DNA from: Micropruina sp. | GTDB lineage: Bacteria; Actinomycetota; Actinomycetes; Propionibacteriales; Propionibacteriaceae | Length of the DNA stretch: 64,000 nt | Reading direction: 5' to 3' | Assembly (NCBI GenBank): GCA_016711105.1 | Contig: JADJTO010000004.1 | Location: forward strand, 248,001-312,000 | Shown here: positions 1-9,319 of the stretch, one piece after another | How the letters are laid out: each line of letters opens with the position of its first letter | How positions within the stretch are numbered: the stretch's first letter is position 1 | Position numbers and translations under genes: made by a program | The notes under the pieces: generated by a model | The model's database searches: none | The model's input: only the letters and a program-made list of their open reading frames with translations | What the model was told of the DNA's origin: nothing

Positions 1-177
1 ATCCCCTGGCCGGCATTGTGCCAACCTGCGTATCGCGGCTTCGACCAGCACCGTGGTCTTGCCCGATCCCGGGCCACCGATGACCAGCATCGCCCCTCGG
101 TCATGCCCAACCGCACGGGTCTGGGCGGCGTCCAGGGTGATCCCCGCACTGGTTCGTTGTTGCGTCACGCCAACCAT
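1..177 (-). CDS. UvrD/AdnAB-like ATP-dependent DNA helicase, N-terminus (cut by window edge)
   Basis: Only the first 59 codons are present, reading leftward from an ATG at 177; the rest lies outside the window. A Q-motif-like LDAAQTRAV is followed by a canonical Walker A, GGPGSGKTT, at about residues 33-41, the arrangement that opens superfamily 1A helicases (UvrD/PcrA/Rep, and AdnA/AdnB of actinobacteria). In mycobacteria the adnAB double-strand-break helicase-nuclease genes lie in the same neighbourhood as DUF3107 and an RhlE-type helicase, both present about 12 kb away here, so an AdnA or AdnB subunit is the likeliest identity (inference). An in-frame GTG five codons upstream is an alternative start. 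Subfamily cannot be settled from 59 residues. Confidence 0.75.
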   Translation of the reverse strand, partial: MVGVTQQRTSAGITLDAAQTRAVGHDRGAMLVIGGPGSGKTTVLVEAAIRRLAQCRPGD

Positions 178-325
178 GGAATCACCTGCCACCGACAAAC
201 CGCGTGCCGCAACGTCACGCGACCAGGTTTCGCGCCCGCAGGGCGTCCTGAGCAGGGGTTGGGTTCGCCAAGGCGCCCTACCCTGGGCGGAGACTCCGGG
301 ATCACGGGGCCAGTAGGAGGTACTC

Positions 326-1252
326 ATGCCCGAGGAAGTACGGATCGACGTCGCCGGTCGTCTACTGACGTTGACCAATCTGGACAAGGTGCTTTACCCG
401 GAAGCAGGCTTCACCAAGGCGGAGGTGATCGACTACTACCATCGGATCGCCCCGGTCATGCTCCCGCACCTGGCGGATCGGGTGGTGACCCGGCTCCGCC
501 TCCCCAACGGCACCGGGGCACCGTCCTTCTTCGAGAAGAACGCCCCGGCGGGAATCCCGGACTGGGTGCGGCGCTGCCACGTCCGGGCCAGTGATACCGA
601 CATCCAGTACCTGGTGGTCGAGGAGGTCGGCACCTTGGTGCTGTTGGCCAACTATGCGGCGCTGGAGTTGCACACCCCGCAGTGGCGGATTCCGGCCGAC
701 GTGACGTTCCCGCTGGTGGTTGACGGCTCGATCGCCTCCGACCTGGTCATGATCGACCTCGACCCGGGTGTTGGCACCGACCTGCCGACCCTCGCCACAG
801 CCGCATTGATCATCGCCGCTGAACTCGCCGCGGACGGGCTGATCCCGGTGCCGAGAACCAGCGGCAACAAGGGCCTGCAGCTCCAGGCGGCGATCGCCCC
901 CTCCGCTGCCAGCGAGGTCACGGAGTACGTGCGGAGGCTCGGCGTCGGGCTCGAGGGGCGCTACCCCGACATGTTCGTGACAACTCAGGTGATTGCGCAA
1001 CGAACCAACAAGATCCTGATCGACTTCATGCAGAACTACGCCCAGCGGAACACGATCACCAGCTATTCGCTGCGCGGCCGGGAGCGACCAAGCGTCTGCA
1101 CCCCCGTGACCTGGGACGAAGTGGCCGCGGCAACAGAGGGGGCTGGGCTGTCGTTCACCAGCGCCGAGGTCTTGGCCAGGGTGGAGCGGCACGGAGACCT
1201 GGCCGCCGAGCTTCTGGTCACCGACCGTCCGCCTCTTCCGGGGAATCCCTGA
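326..1252 (+). CDS. LigD-type non-homologous end-joining polymerase/primase (stand-alone POL domain)
   Basis: A 308-residue protein spanning just the archaeo-eukaryotic-primase-like POL domain of bacterial LigD, which fills and repairs ends held by Ku during non-homologous end joining. The catalytic acidic motif is visible as VMIDLDPG (Asp at about 144 and 146), followed by SGNKGLQL near 179-186, equivalent to the SGxKGxH nucleotide-binding motif, although His is replaced by Gln. No ligase or 3'-phosphoesterase domain is fused, so this is a single-domain polymerase of the type found beside multidomain LigD in many actinobacteria. The ATG at 326 follows a clear GGAGG. A Ku gene lies 30 kb downstream at 30193-30996. 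Its upstream neighbour, the helicase, is divergently transcribed. Confidence 0.9.
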   Translation: MPEEVRIDVAGRLLTLTNLDKVLYPEAGFTKAEVIDYYHRIAPVMLPHLADRVVTRLRLPNGTGAPSFFEKNAPAGIPDWVRRCHVRASDTDIQYLVVEEVGTLVLLANYAALELHTPQWRIPADVTFPLVVDGSIASDLVMIDLDPGVGTDLPTLATAALIIAAELAADGLIPVPRTSGNKGLQLQAAIAPSAASEVTEYVRRLGVGLEGRYPDMFVTTQVIAQRTNKILIDFMQNYAQRNTITSYSLRGRERPSVCTPVTWDEVAAATEGAGLSFTSAEVLARVERHGDLAAELLVTDRPPLPGNP

Positions 1253-1286
1253 GGGTTCCCCACCTGCCGTTGTCAGCCCGCCCCGC

Positions 1287-1292
1287 TAGATT
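1287..1292 (+). promoter_or_regulatory. Predicted -10 element upstream of the telA operon
   Basis: TAGATT inside GCTAGATTGG sits 35 bp before the telA ATG. The same GCTAGAYTGG string recurs before the DUF3107 gene (12658) and before the DEAD-box helicase (12946). A weak -35 candidate, CTGCCG at 1264-1269, gives a 17-bp spacer. Inferred from sequence pattern only. Confidence 0.4.
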
Positions 1293-1326
1293 GGTGGGAA
1301 CGCCGAGTACGCGAGAGGTCCGTCTT

Positions 1327-2556
1327 ATGAGCACTCCCACCCACTCCGGGGCCGCTGCTGTTGCGCCCCTTCAGCCGCCGATGGCGGCCCTGACGCTGAC
1401 CGCCCCGGAGGCACCCGCTGTGGTGACACAGACCCAGGCGCCGCAGATGGCTCCTCAGGTGGAGTCCGCCCAGGTGCCGGTCTTGGACGCCAAGGTGGAG
1501 GAGTTCATCCGGGCCCTCGACTCGGCGGAGGAGAAGTCACCCACCTTCGCAGCTCAAGCCGATGCCGTGCGCACCATGGGCGACGCCGACATCCGCAAGG
1601 CTGCCGAGACGTCGAACCGGCTGCTGAACACACCCGTCCGGGCACTGAAGGAGGGCGGCTTGGCCGAGGGGTCCAAGGTGGGCCAGACCCTGCTCCAGCT
1701 TCGCCGCACGGTTGAGGATCTCGACCCGAGCGCCGCGAAGGGGTCGCGGAAGTGGTTCGGGATGATCCCGTTCGGCCGCCAGGCGGAGGACTACTTCCGC
1801 AAGTACCAGACCTCTCAGCAGCAGTTGAACGGCATCCTGCACGCGCTGCGCAACGGCCAAGATGAGCTGACCCGCGACAACGTGGCCCTGAACATGGAGA
1901 AGCAGAATCTGTGGACCGTGATGGGACGGCTGAACCAATACGTCTACATCGCCGAACGACTGGACGGGCGGTTGAGTGCCCAGGTGGCCGAACTGGGGGT
2001 CTCCGATCCAGAGAAGGCGAAAGCCCTCAGCCAGGACGTGCTCTTCTACGTTCGGCAGAAGCACCAGGATCTGCTCACCCAACTGGCGGTCTCGATCCAG
2101 TCATACCTGGCCATCGACATCATCATCAAGAACAACCTTGAGCTGATCAAGGGCGTCGACCGCGCCTCGACCACCACCATCTCGGCCCTCCGAACGGCCG
2201 TGATCGTGGCGCAGGCTCTGGGCAATCAGAAGCTGGTGCTGGATCAGATCACCGCCTTGAACACCACCACGTCGGCCATGATTCAGCGCACCTCAGAGAT
2301 GCTCAAGGAGAATTCGGCGCAAATCCAGGAACAGGCCGCCTCGTCCAGCATCGGCTTGGAGCAACTGCAGGCCGCGTTCTCGAACATCTACCAGACGATG
2401 GATTCGATCGACCAGTTCAAGCTACGCGCCCTCGACACGATGGCAGCGACCATCGGCACTCTGGAGACCGAAGTGATCAAGTCCAAGTCGTACTTGGAGC
2501 GGGTCGCCCAGCAGGATTCGCGTCAGCAGACCATGCCGCAGATCAACTTGAACTGA
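1327..2556 (+). CDS. telA: TelA/KlaA-family toxic-anion (tellurite) resistance protein
   Basis: A 409-residue, mostly helical TelA-family protein (PF05816), a family implicated in tellurite and cell-envelope stress resistance in ter/tel clusters. The long conserved C-terminal helical bundle is recognisable from blocks such as SIQSYLAIDIIIKNN, GVDRASTTTISALRTA and TSEMLKENS. The first 50 residues are a Pro/Ala-rich tail. I chose the ATG at 1327, preceded by GAGAGG, over an upstream TTG at 1270 because the latter would overlap the predicted -10 element. It is the first gene of a nine-gene operon that continues to 12605 with mostly overlapping stop/start codons. In ter systems TelA accompanies vWA, phosphatase and kinase proteins, all found downstream here. 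Confidence 0.92.
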   Translation: MSTPTHSGAAAVAPLQPPMAALTLTAPEAPAVVTQTQAPQMAPQVESAQVPVLDAKVEEFIRALDSAEEKSPTFAAQADAVRTMGDADIRKAAETSNRLLNTPVRALKEGGLAEGSKVGQTLLQLRRTVEDLDPSAAKGSRKWFGMIPFGRQAEDYFRKYQTSQQQLNGILHALRNGQDELTRDNVALNMEKQNLWTVMGRLNQYVYIAERLDGRLSAQVAELGVSDPEKAKALSQDVLFYVRQKHQDLLTQLAVSIQSYLAIDIIIKNNLELIKGVDRASTTTISALRTAVIVAQALGNQKLVLDQITALNTTTSAMIQRTSEMLKENSAQIQEQAASSSIGLEQLQAAFSNIYQTMDSIDQFKLRALDTMAATIGTLETEVIKSKSYLERVAQQDSRQQTMPQINLN

Positions 2557-2572
2557 TCGGACGACTGCACCG

Positions 2573-3136
2573 ATGGGTTTTTGGGACTGGCTCACCGGCA
2601 CGCCGGAGATGCCTCAGCCGGTGTTGGAGGTTGCTGCCGCACCCACCGAGGCCGACATCCTGCGCGCGCTGACCGAGGTGGAGACCCTGGTCAGAACCGG
2701 CGGGGTCCCCGGCGTGATCACCTCCCGGGCGCTGCGGGTCACCGGCACCGTGCGGGACACGCTGCCCCGGGTAGCCAACCTGGGGCTGGGTAGTTATGAC
2801 GCCTATTCGGTCGTGGCCACCGCCACCGACTATCTGCCCGAAGCCATCTTGGCCTACCTGCGATTGCCCCGAGACTGGGCCGATTCGCGTCCGGTCGAAC
2901 ACGGAAAGACCGCCCTGTTGTTGCTGATCGACCAACTCGACCTGTTGGCGGCCACGATGGATCAGATCTTCGATGCCGCTAACCGGACGGATGCCGACGC
3001 GCTGATCAGCCATGGCCGTTTCCTGCAGGAGAAGTTCGGCCACCAGCGAGTCGTTCCAGACCTCAGGCCGTCAGCACCCCCCAACCCCGCCGATTCGCCT
3101 GGCCCGGCCAACCCCCTTGATCTGGAGCACACATGA
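2573..3136 (+). CDS. Conserved hypothetical protein of the TelA operon
   Basis: A 187-residue protein that I cannot assign to a named family. It starts with an amphipathic segment (MGFWDWLTG), continues with a mixed helical region containing ALTEVETLVRTGGVPG, and ends in a Pro-rich tail. No signal peptide or strong transmembrane helix is apparent. It starts 16 bp after telA and its stop overlaps the next start (ATGA), so it is translationally coupled with the AAA+ ATPase gene. In Bacillus the TelA homologue is paired with XpaC; this protein could be a positional counterpart, but I see no clear sequence similarity and do not claim it. Confidence 0.75.
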   Translation: MGFWDWLTGTPEMPQPVLEVAAAPTEADILRALTEVETLVRTGGVPGVITSRALRVTGTVRDTLPRVANLGLGSYDAYSVVATATDYLPEAILAYLRLPRDWADSRPVEHGKTALLLLIDQLDLLAATMDQIFDAANRTDADALISHGRFLQEKFGHQRVVPDLRPSAPPNPADSPGPANPLDLEHT

Positions 3137-4719
3137 CGTCCGCCGATCTGTCGAACGCGCTGAATGCCCTGGCGCTGGCTGCGGTTGAGGCGGGTCTCGA
3201 CCCCGCCCTGGCCCGCCTGGAGGGCGAACAACTGGCCGCCGCGGTGAGTGAATCCTCCGCCGGCGCCTTCATCGACTGGTCCACCCAGACCGGTCAACCG
3301 ATCAGCGCCGAGGCGTTCATCCGCTCGGCGATGAAGGGTCGACGCTACAGAACCTCCGCGACACCCCAGATGACGCAGTTGACGAATACCCGCTCCGCCC
3401 AGGCGCCGACCTACGCCCGCGCCCTGGCCGAGGTGGCCACGGCCGCGGCCCTGTTGGGGAAACCCTCACCGCAGAGCTTGGGCGCAGCCCAAATGGCCAC
3501 CTCGGCCCAGCTGAGCACCAGCGGCCACGACCGTCCGACCCCGACCGGGTCCCCGACTCCCACGGACGATCAGGACTTCGCCCGGCGGGCCCCCGAGATC
3601 CTCACCTCGGTCTTGTCGAGACTCAACCAGAGCCAGGAGCGGCTGCTCGATCTGCGCCGACTCGATCCTTGGTCTCCGGGGGCGATTCCTGGCATCGGCT
3701 CCCCCTTCACCGGTTCCACCCCACCTGGGTCCGAGCCGGTTGGCTCACAGCCTGCGAGCACCCCCGAGCCGCCCAGTACCCAGGCAGCACCGCCGCCGGA
3801 GGGAACGCCGGAACCTGCCACCCCGGGGCCGCCCACCGAGCCGCAGAAGACTCTCGAGGAATTGCTGGCCGACCTGGACTCGTTGGTCGGCCTGACCAAG
3901 GTCAAGTCCGAGATCCACCGACAGACCGCGGTGCTACGGGTGGAGGCGTTGCGCGTCAAGGCGGGGCTGAGGAGCCCGACGATCACCCGGCACCTGGTCT
4001 TCGTCGGCAACCCGGGGACAGGCAAGACCACCGTTGCCCGCTTGGTGGCAGGGATCTACCGCGCGATCGGGTTGCTCTCCAAAGGCCAGTTGGTCGAGGT
4101 CGACCGCTCCGAGTTGGTGGCCGGCTTCTTGGGCCAGACCGCGATGAAGACCGCCGAAGTGGTCGCCAAAGCCGTGGGTGGGGTGCTGTTCATCGATGAG
4201 GCCTACTCCCTCAACGGCGACCAGTACGGCGCCGAGGCAATCAACACCCTGGTCAAGGAGATGGAAGACAAGCGCGACGATCTGGTCGTGATCGTCGCCG
4301 GCTACCCGATCCCGATGGAGGGGTTCATCGCGCAGAACCCGGGTCTGTCCAGCCGGTTCCGAACCACGATCACATTCGAGGACTACACCGATCCCGAGTT
4401 GGAGCAGATCTTCACCGGCATGGCACAACGCGCCGACTACGACCTTGGCGACGGGGCGCTGCAGGCCTTCGTGGAGGCTTTGGCCCAACAGGTTCGCGAC
4501 GAGACCTTCGGGAACGGCCGTTTCGCGCGCAACATGCTGGAGGCCGCCGTCGGCAAGCACGCCTGGCGGCTGCGCGACGTCACCGAGCCCACCCTTGAGC
4601 AGCTGCGCACCCTCCTGCCCGAAGACCTCCAACCAGAGCCACAGCCGCCCGTCACCTGGCCTGAAGCGCCTCCTGAGGGGACCGAGCCGGCCCTGACTCC
4701 CCCGACGGGGGCTGCATGA
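3133..4719 (+). CDS. CbbX/SpoVK-like AAA+ ATPase with Pro-rich linker
   Basis: A 528-residue AAA+ protein. Residues 1-150 form a helical N-terminal region, 150-240 a Pro/Thr/Ser-rich linker, and 240-500 the AAA+ module: Walker A GNPGTGKTT at about 292-300, Walker B GVLFIDEAYS near 350-358, and an arginine-finger-type SSRFRTTITFEDY segment. The AAA+ core resembles the CbbX/SpoVK/EccA branch, whose members remodel protein complexes. A Pro-rich tail follows. The start overlaps the preceding stop (ATGA) and the end overlaps the next gene's start in the same way. Its position between TelA and a membrane protein suggests it remodels or assembles a membrane-associated stress complex (inference). Confidence 0.88.
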   Translation: MTSADLSNALNALALAAVEAGLDPALARLEGEQLAAAVSESSAGAFIDWSTQTGQPISAEAFIRSAMKGRRYRTSATPQMTQLTNTRSAQAPTYARALAEVATAAALLGKPSPQSLGAAQMATSAQLSTSGHDRPTPTGSPTPTDDQDFARRAPEILTSVLSRLNQSQERLLDLRRLDPWSPGAIPGIGSPFTGSTPPGSEPVGSQPASTPEPPSTQAAPPPEGTPEPATPGPPTEPQKTLEELLADLDSLVGLTKVKSEIHRQTAVLRVEALRVKAGLRSPTITRHLVFVGNPGTGKTTVARLVAGIYRAIGLLSKGQLVEVDRSELVAGFLGQTAMKTAEVVAKAVGGVLFIDEAYSLNGDQYGAEAINTLVKEMEDKRDDLVVIVAGYPIPMEGFIAQNPGLSSRFRTTITFEDYTDPELEQIFTGMAQRADYDLGDGALQAFVEALAQQVRDETFGNGRFARNMLEAAVGKHAWRLRDVTEPTLEQLRTLLPEDLQPEPQPPVTWPEAPPEGTEPALTPPTGAA

Positions 4720-5885
4720 GCGCCCCCGGGGCCGGGGGCACGCCCCGCGCGGGCAACACCCCTCGCCGGCTCACGTCGCTGATGGTTCTGGCGACGCTGG
4801 TCTTGGTGGTTCTCGGCTCCGCCCTCGGCTTCTTCTTGCTCACGGCCGGTCACGACGCGGAGGGTCCCCGCGCCGACCAGCGCTCGGCCCAGCTGGCCGA
4901 GATCGAGGTGTCCCTGCTCACGATCGATGACCTGGCGGTCCAGTGGACGCTGAAGCCGAGCGCCGGGCGACGGACGAGCTTCGTCGACGCCGTGAACCAG
5001 GCCACGGTGCTCCTGACCCGCGCGGCCGCAGACCAACCGTCCTCGGTGGAGGGGATCAGCGCCATCCAGCGAGCCGTCGGTAAGCACTCCGCAGCGATCC
5101 ACGAGTCCTGGAGTTCGAACAGCGCAGGCACCCTGGCCGAGTTGCAGCGGGCCCGATCAGCTCTGCAGACCGACGCCCTCGAGCCACTGCGGAAACTCCC
5201 GACCCAGAGCAGCGGCAGTTCCAGTCTGCTGTGGTGGGTGACGGGGGCGTGCGTAGCCGCGGTGGCGGCGCTGATCTGGATCAGCATTCCTCTGGCGCGC
5301 AGCACTCACCGCTACCTCAACCCAGGCCTGCTGGGGGCGATCCTCTCCGTCCTGCTGCTCTGGCTCGCGGCGTCCACGGCCCTGAGCGCGATGGCCCCGG
5401 CAACGTCGGCCAGCACCGAACTGGGCACGTTGATCGCGGCACGCACGGCTGCGCGCGAGGCCCTCACCGAGGAACACCTGGGACTAGCACTGAAGGGCGA
5501 TGCGGTGAGCCAGGAGACTGCCTGGAAGGCGGCCATGACGAGGGTCAGTCAAGGTGCGGCGCTCCGCGATGATGATCCGGCAACCGAGGCCGCCCTGGCG
5601 TCGATCTTCTCGGCTCACGAAGCCGTGCGAAAGCTGGCCGAGGCAAAATCCTGGGCTGCGGCCACTGAGCGATCCCTGGACACCTCCGAGAAGGGATCAG
5701 TGGGTGCGACGGACGCGTTGGACGACAGCCTCTCCACCGAGATCGGTGACCGGCTGGCCAGTGACGCCAGCCCCTCGCCGGCGTTAGCAGTGAACCTCGC
5801 CCTGATCGCTTTCGTGGTGGTCGCCTTCCTCGGGGTTGCCTGCGCCGTCTGGGGGATCAACCAACGATTGCGGGAGTACCGATGA
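4716..5885 (+). CDS. Four-transmembrane-segment protein with two extracytoplasmic helical loops
   Basis: A 389-residue predicted membrane protein of no named family. Hydrophobic segments lie at about residues 19-43, 172-192, 205-225 and 358-380. The two regions between TM1-TM2 and TM3-TM4, each about 130 residues, are polar and rich in Ala/Glu/Leu, suggesting paired extracytoplasmic helical domains that may be duplicates of each other. The N-terminus is short, Pro/Gly-rich and positively charged, consistent with a cytoplasmic start. Its ATGA overlap with the AAA+ gene upstream and with the coiled-coil gene downstream makes it an integral part of this operon; it is the only obvious membrane anchor in the island. 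Confidence 0.8.
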   Translation: MSAPGAGGTPRAGNTPRRLTSLMVLATLVLVVLGSALGFFLLTAGHDAEGPRADQRSAQLAEIEVSLLTIDDLAVQWTLKPSAGRRTSFVDAVNQATVLLTRAAADQPSSVEGISAIQRAVGKHSAAIHESWSSNSAGTLAELQRARSALQTDALEPLRKLPTQSSGSSSLLWWVTGACVAAVAALIWISIPLARSTHRYLNPGLLGAILSVLLLWLAASTALSAMAPATSASTELGTLIAARTAAREALTEEHLGLALKGDAVSQETAWKAAMTRVSQGAALRDDDPATEAALASIFSAHEAVRKLAEAKSWAAATERSLDTSEKGSVGATDALDDSLSTEIGDRLASDASPSPALAVNLALIAFVVVAFLGVACAVWGINQRLREYR

Positions 5886-7017
5886 GTTCGTTGACCGCCC
5901 CCTCGGCACCGGGCGCAATCGGCTCCCCGATCCAACCCGCCGCCCTGCTCGACTACCTCGGTCAGCTGGACAGCTGGCTGGGTGGACGGCGCGCCGAACT
6001 CGACGCCCTCGACGCGGAGATCTTGAACGCCGGCCAACAGGCCGCGCTCACCCCCGACATGGCGCTCTCCCTGGCCTTGTGGCAGTCGGTGAAGAACCGG
6101 TACGACCTGCTGTTGGTCACCTGGGATTCGGGGCGAGTCGGACCGGCCGAGACCGAGCGGATGGCGTCGCTGATCTGGGGCCGCCTCGACACCAGCGGCT
6201 CCCAGGTCGCCCAGCTGAGCGGGATGGCGGTGTCGCTGCCCGAGGCGTGCCGCCTCTCCGACGCCCTGGCCGCGCAGCTACGTTCCCGCTTGAATCTGGA
6301 TCCGACGATCGAGGCGCAGGCCAACCGGCTGCGTGATCTGAAGGCGCAACTGGAACGGATCCGCGACCAGCTCCAGCTCGAACCGGCAGCCGCCCGGACG
6401 TCCGCGCTCACCACAGCCCAACAGCTGGCCCTCCGCTTGGGGACTTGGAGCAGAAGCGGCAACGCGGCGGCGATGTCGGCGGTCTGCTCGGGCCGCTGGA
6501 GATCGAGGCTGCCCGCTTCGAACGGGACCTGATCGTCGGGGCGGCGCAACGCCGGGAGAACAGAGACCTGCTGAACCGGGCTCGCGAGCTGACCGCCGAG
6601 CTGAGCGCCCGAGAGGATGTGCTGACCCAGCTGGTGAGCCGCACCGTCGCGTCGGTCTCCCCCGCCCCCAAGTACGCCGTGCCCGACTTGTCCGCACTCG
6701 GCGCGATCCCGAACACTCGGGCGGCCCTGGAGGCCCATCTGGCACGACTTGATCAGGTCGGGCGGGCTCTGCAGCGGGTCCAGGACGCCTATGGTTCCGC
6801 CTTGGCCGAACACGGGCAGACCGCCGGCCTGCTGGACGGGCTGCGGCTGAAGGCGCAAGCCCTCGGCTTCGCCGAGGACGCCGAGTTCGCTGCCCTGACT
6901 GAGGTGATCTCCCGCTTCCTGTCCCGAGAGCCAGCCCCGATGCCCGTGTTGCGACACCTGATGGCGGCAGCGCAAGCGCACCTGGAGTGGCTTGGCCACA
7001 ATCGAGGAGGTTCGTGA
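5882..7017 (+). CDS. Coiled-coil protein of the TelA operon (frame broken by one base)
   Basis: About 378 residues once a single missing base is restored in the GGGG run at 6439-6442. The first frame (from ATG 5882) reads helical, Glu/Arg/Leu-rich sequence to about residue 186 (TTAQQLALRLG); the other frame continues naturally with DLEQKRQRGGDVGG and further coiled-coil sequence to the stop at 7017. The joined protein is almost entirely alpha-helical without signal peptide or membrane segment. I do not recognise the family. It overlaps the membrane-protein gene (ATGA) and the kinase gene (TGATG), indicating tight coupling. Because many conserved genes here show the same one-base loss in G/C runs, I treat the break as a consensus error. 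Confidence 0.7.
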
Positions 7018-9319
7018 TGAGGTGCCGTCAGCCCGGATGCACCGGCATGATCGTCGATGGCTACTGCGATGTCTGCGGCATGCCCGGCTCTGCCACCACG
7101 ATGCCGGTGGGGCGTGGCGTTCCCGGCATCAAGCCGTCCAGCACGCCCCAGGGGCCCTGTCGGCAACCCGGCTGCACGGGTTCGGTGATCGACGGCTACT
7201 GCGACACCTGCGGGATGCCCCCGACTCGCCAGCGGCCGGCAGCACCACCTCGGTCACCAAAGCTTCCACCCAGCTGGGCTCGACCGCTCTGGGGTCCGCC
7301 CGGGCGTCGTCCTTCGGCAATCGCGCGGCCCCTCGTCGTCCCCCGCTCCGCACCCGACGCCGGATGGGCCGGATCGGCCAAGGTCTGACCACAGTTCCGC
7401 CGGCCCCGGCCGTCGATCCAGCCAAGGCCGTGCTGCCGAACGCCGAACTGCCTGAGGACAAGCGCGTCTGCCCCAACTGCGGCGCCCCAGTGGGTCGTTC
7501 CCGCGGGGACGCCGACGGTCGCTCGGACGGGTTCTGTCCCAAGTGCCGCGCGCCCTACTCGTTCAGTCCCAAGCTGAAGCACGGCGACCTGGTGGCCGGC
7601 CAGTACGAGGTGGTCGGGCCGCTGGCCTTCGGCGGGATGGGCTGGATCTACCTGGCTCGCGACCAGAACGTCTCGGATCGCTGGGTGGTCTTGAAAGGGC
7701 TGCTCAACACCGGCGACGCGGACACCCTGAAGGCCACCATCTCCGAGCAGCAATTCCTGGCCCAGGTGGAACACCCGCTGATCGTCGAGATCTACAACTT
7801 CGTCACCCACGAGGGCCACGGCTACATCGTCATGGAATACGTCGGTGGCCGTTCGCTGAAGCAGTTGCTCAAACAGCGCATGACCGCGAACAACGGGATC
7901 TTCCAGCCGCTCCCGGTGGATCAGGCCTTGGCCCTGCTGATCGAGATCCTGCCCGCCTTCAGCTACCTGCACGAACTGGGCTTGGTCTACTGCGACTTCA
8001 AGCCCGACAACGTGATTCAGGTGGGTGACGCGCTCAAGCTGATCGATCTGGGCGGGGTTCGGCGGGTGACCGATGACGAGTCGGCCATCTACGGAACGGT
8101 CGGCTATCAGGCCCCCGAGGTCGCCACCGTGGGCGCCACCGTCGCCGGTGACGTCTTCACCATCGGTCGAACCCTCTTGGTACTCTGCGCGGACGTTCCC
8201 GGGTACCAAACGACCTACGAGTTCAGCATCCCCCCGATCGAGGAACTGCCGGCCTTCGCCGAGTACGACTCGCTGCACCGACTGCTGCTCAAGTGCTGCG
8301 CCCGAGACGCCGCCGATCGCTTCTCCTCCGCCGAGGAACTGAGGGTCCAAATGCTCGGCGTCCTGCGCGAGGTGGTCGCCAGCCAGTCCGCCGGCACCGC
8401 CACCACCTCGGCCGCTTCGGCCGTGTTCGAACCCCCCACCGTCTCGGGGGACCGCTTCGATTGGCGCGCGCTGCCCCAGTTGCGACCCGAGCCGGGCGAC
8501 CCGTTGCACGGCTGGTTGAGCTCGATCGACATCGATGACCCGATCGAACGCCTCGCCGTGTTGGCGTCGGCCCCTGGGATTTCGACCGAGGTCCTGCTGG
8601 CCCGCTGCCTGGCCGCGCTGGAATCCGGCAACAAGCCGCTGTTGGACGAGAGCGTGCACGACATCCTGGTGGAGGATCCCTGGGAGTGGCGGGCGGTCTG
8701 GATGGCCGGGCTTGGAGCCCTGATCAGCAGGGACTACGGCACGGCCCAGTCGTCGTTCAACGCGGTGTACGGCCAAGTGCCCGGCGAGTTGGCCCCGAAG
8801 TTGGCCCTGGCTGTGTCCTGTGAGTTCGGGGGTCAGCCTGATGTGGCGGAGAACCTTTATCGGATCTGCGCGGCCACCGATGCCAACTACGTCACGCCAG
8901 CCGGTTTCGGGATGGCTCGGATCCGCGCAGCCCGCGGTGACCTACCTGGCTCCCTGGCCGCGCTCGAGCTGGTGCCGCCTACGTCTCGTGGCTTCCAGGA
9001 GTCCCAGCGATTGAAGACCGAGCACCTGATTGCGCTCGGAAGAGACCCAGGCCAGCTCTCCGAGGCGCTCCGGGTGTTGGGGCATGCCCGCCTCGATCCG
9101 CGCACGCAGGCCACCTACGAGGCGTCCATCTACGCTCGTGCGCTCGCTCTGAGCAGTGGTGGACCGGTGACCCTCGGCCAGCGCAGGCTCACTCAGTCGG
9201 CCCTGCGGGACACCCTGGAAGCCACCTATCGCACCTTGGCCCACTTGACCCCGGACCCGGCGGAACGAGCCGCCCTGGTCGACCAAGCGAATCAGATCCG
9301 TCCCTGGAGCCTGCTATGA
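7017..9319 (+). CDS. PknG-like serine/threonine protein kinase with N-terminal zinc ribbons and C-terminal TPRs
   Basis: About 767 residues after restoring one missing C in the CCCCC run at 7218-7222. Order: two near-identical zinc-finger repeats, CRQPGCTGMIVDGYCDVCG and CRQPGCTGSVIDGYCDTCG (residues 3-70); a basic Ser/Thr/Arg linker; a third ribbon, CPNCGAPVG...CPKCRAPYS; the kinase domain (about 200-450) with glycine loop FGGMGWIY and catalytic Lys in VVLKGL; then TPR-like helices to the end, as in mycobacterial PknG. The HRD motif is replaced by YCDFKPDNV and DFG by DLGGVRR, PknG-like deviations. It would phosphorylate partners such as the FHA protein encoded in the same operon. The start ATG overlaps the previous stop; the end overlaps the phosphatase start. 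Confidence 0.9.
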
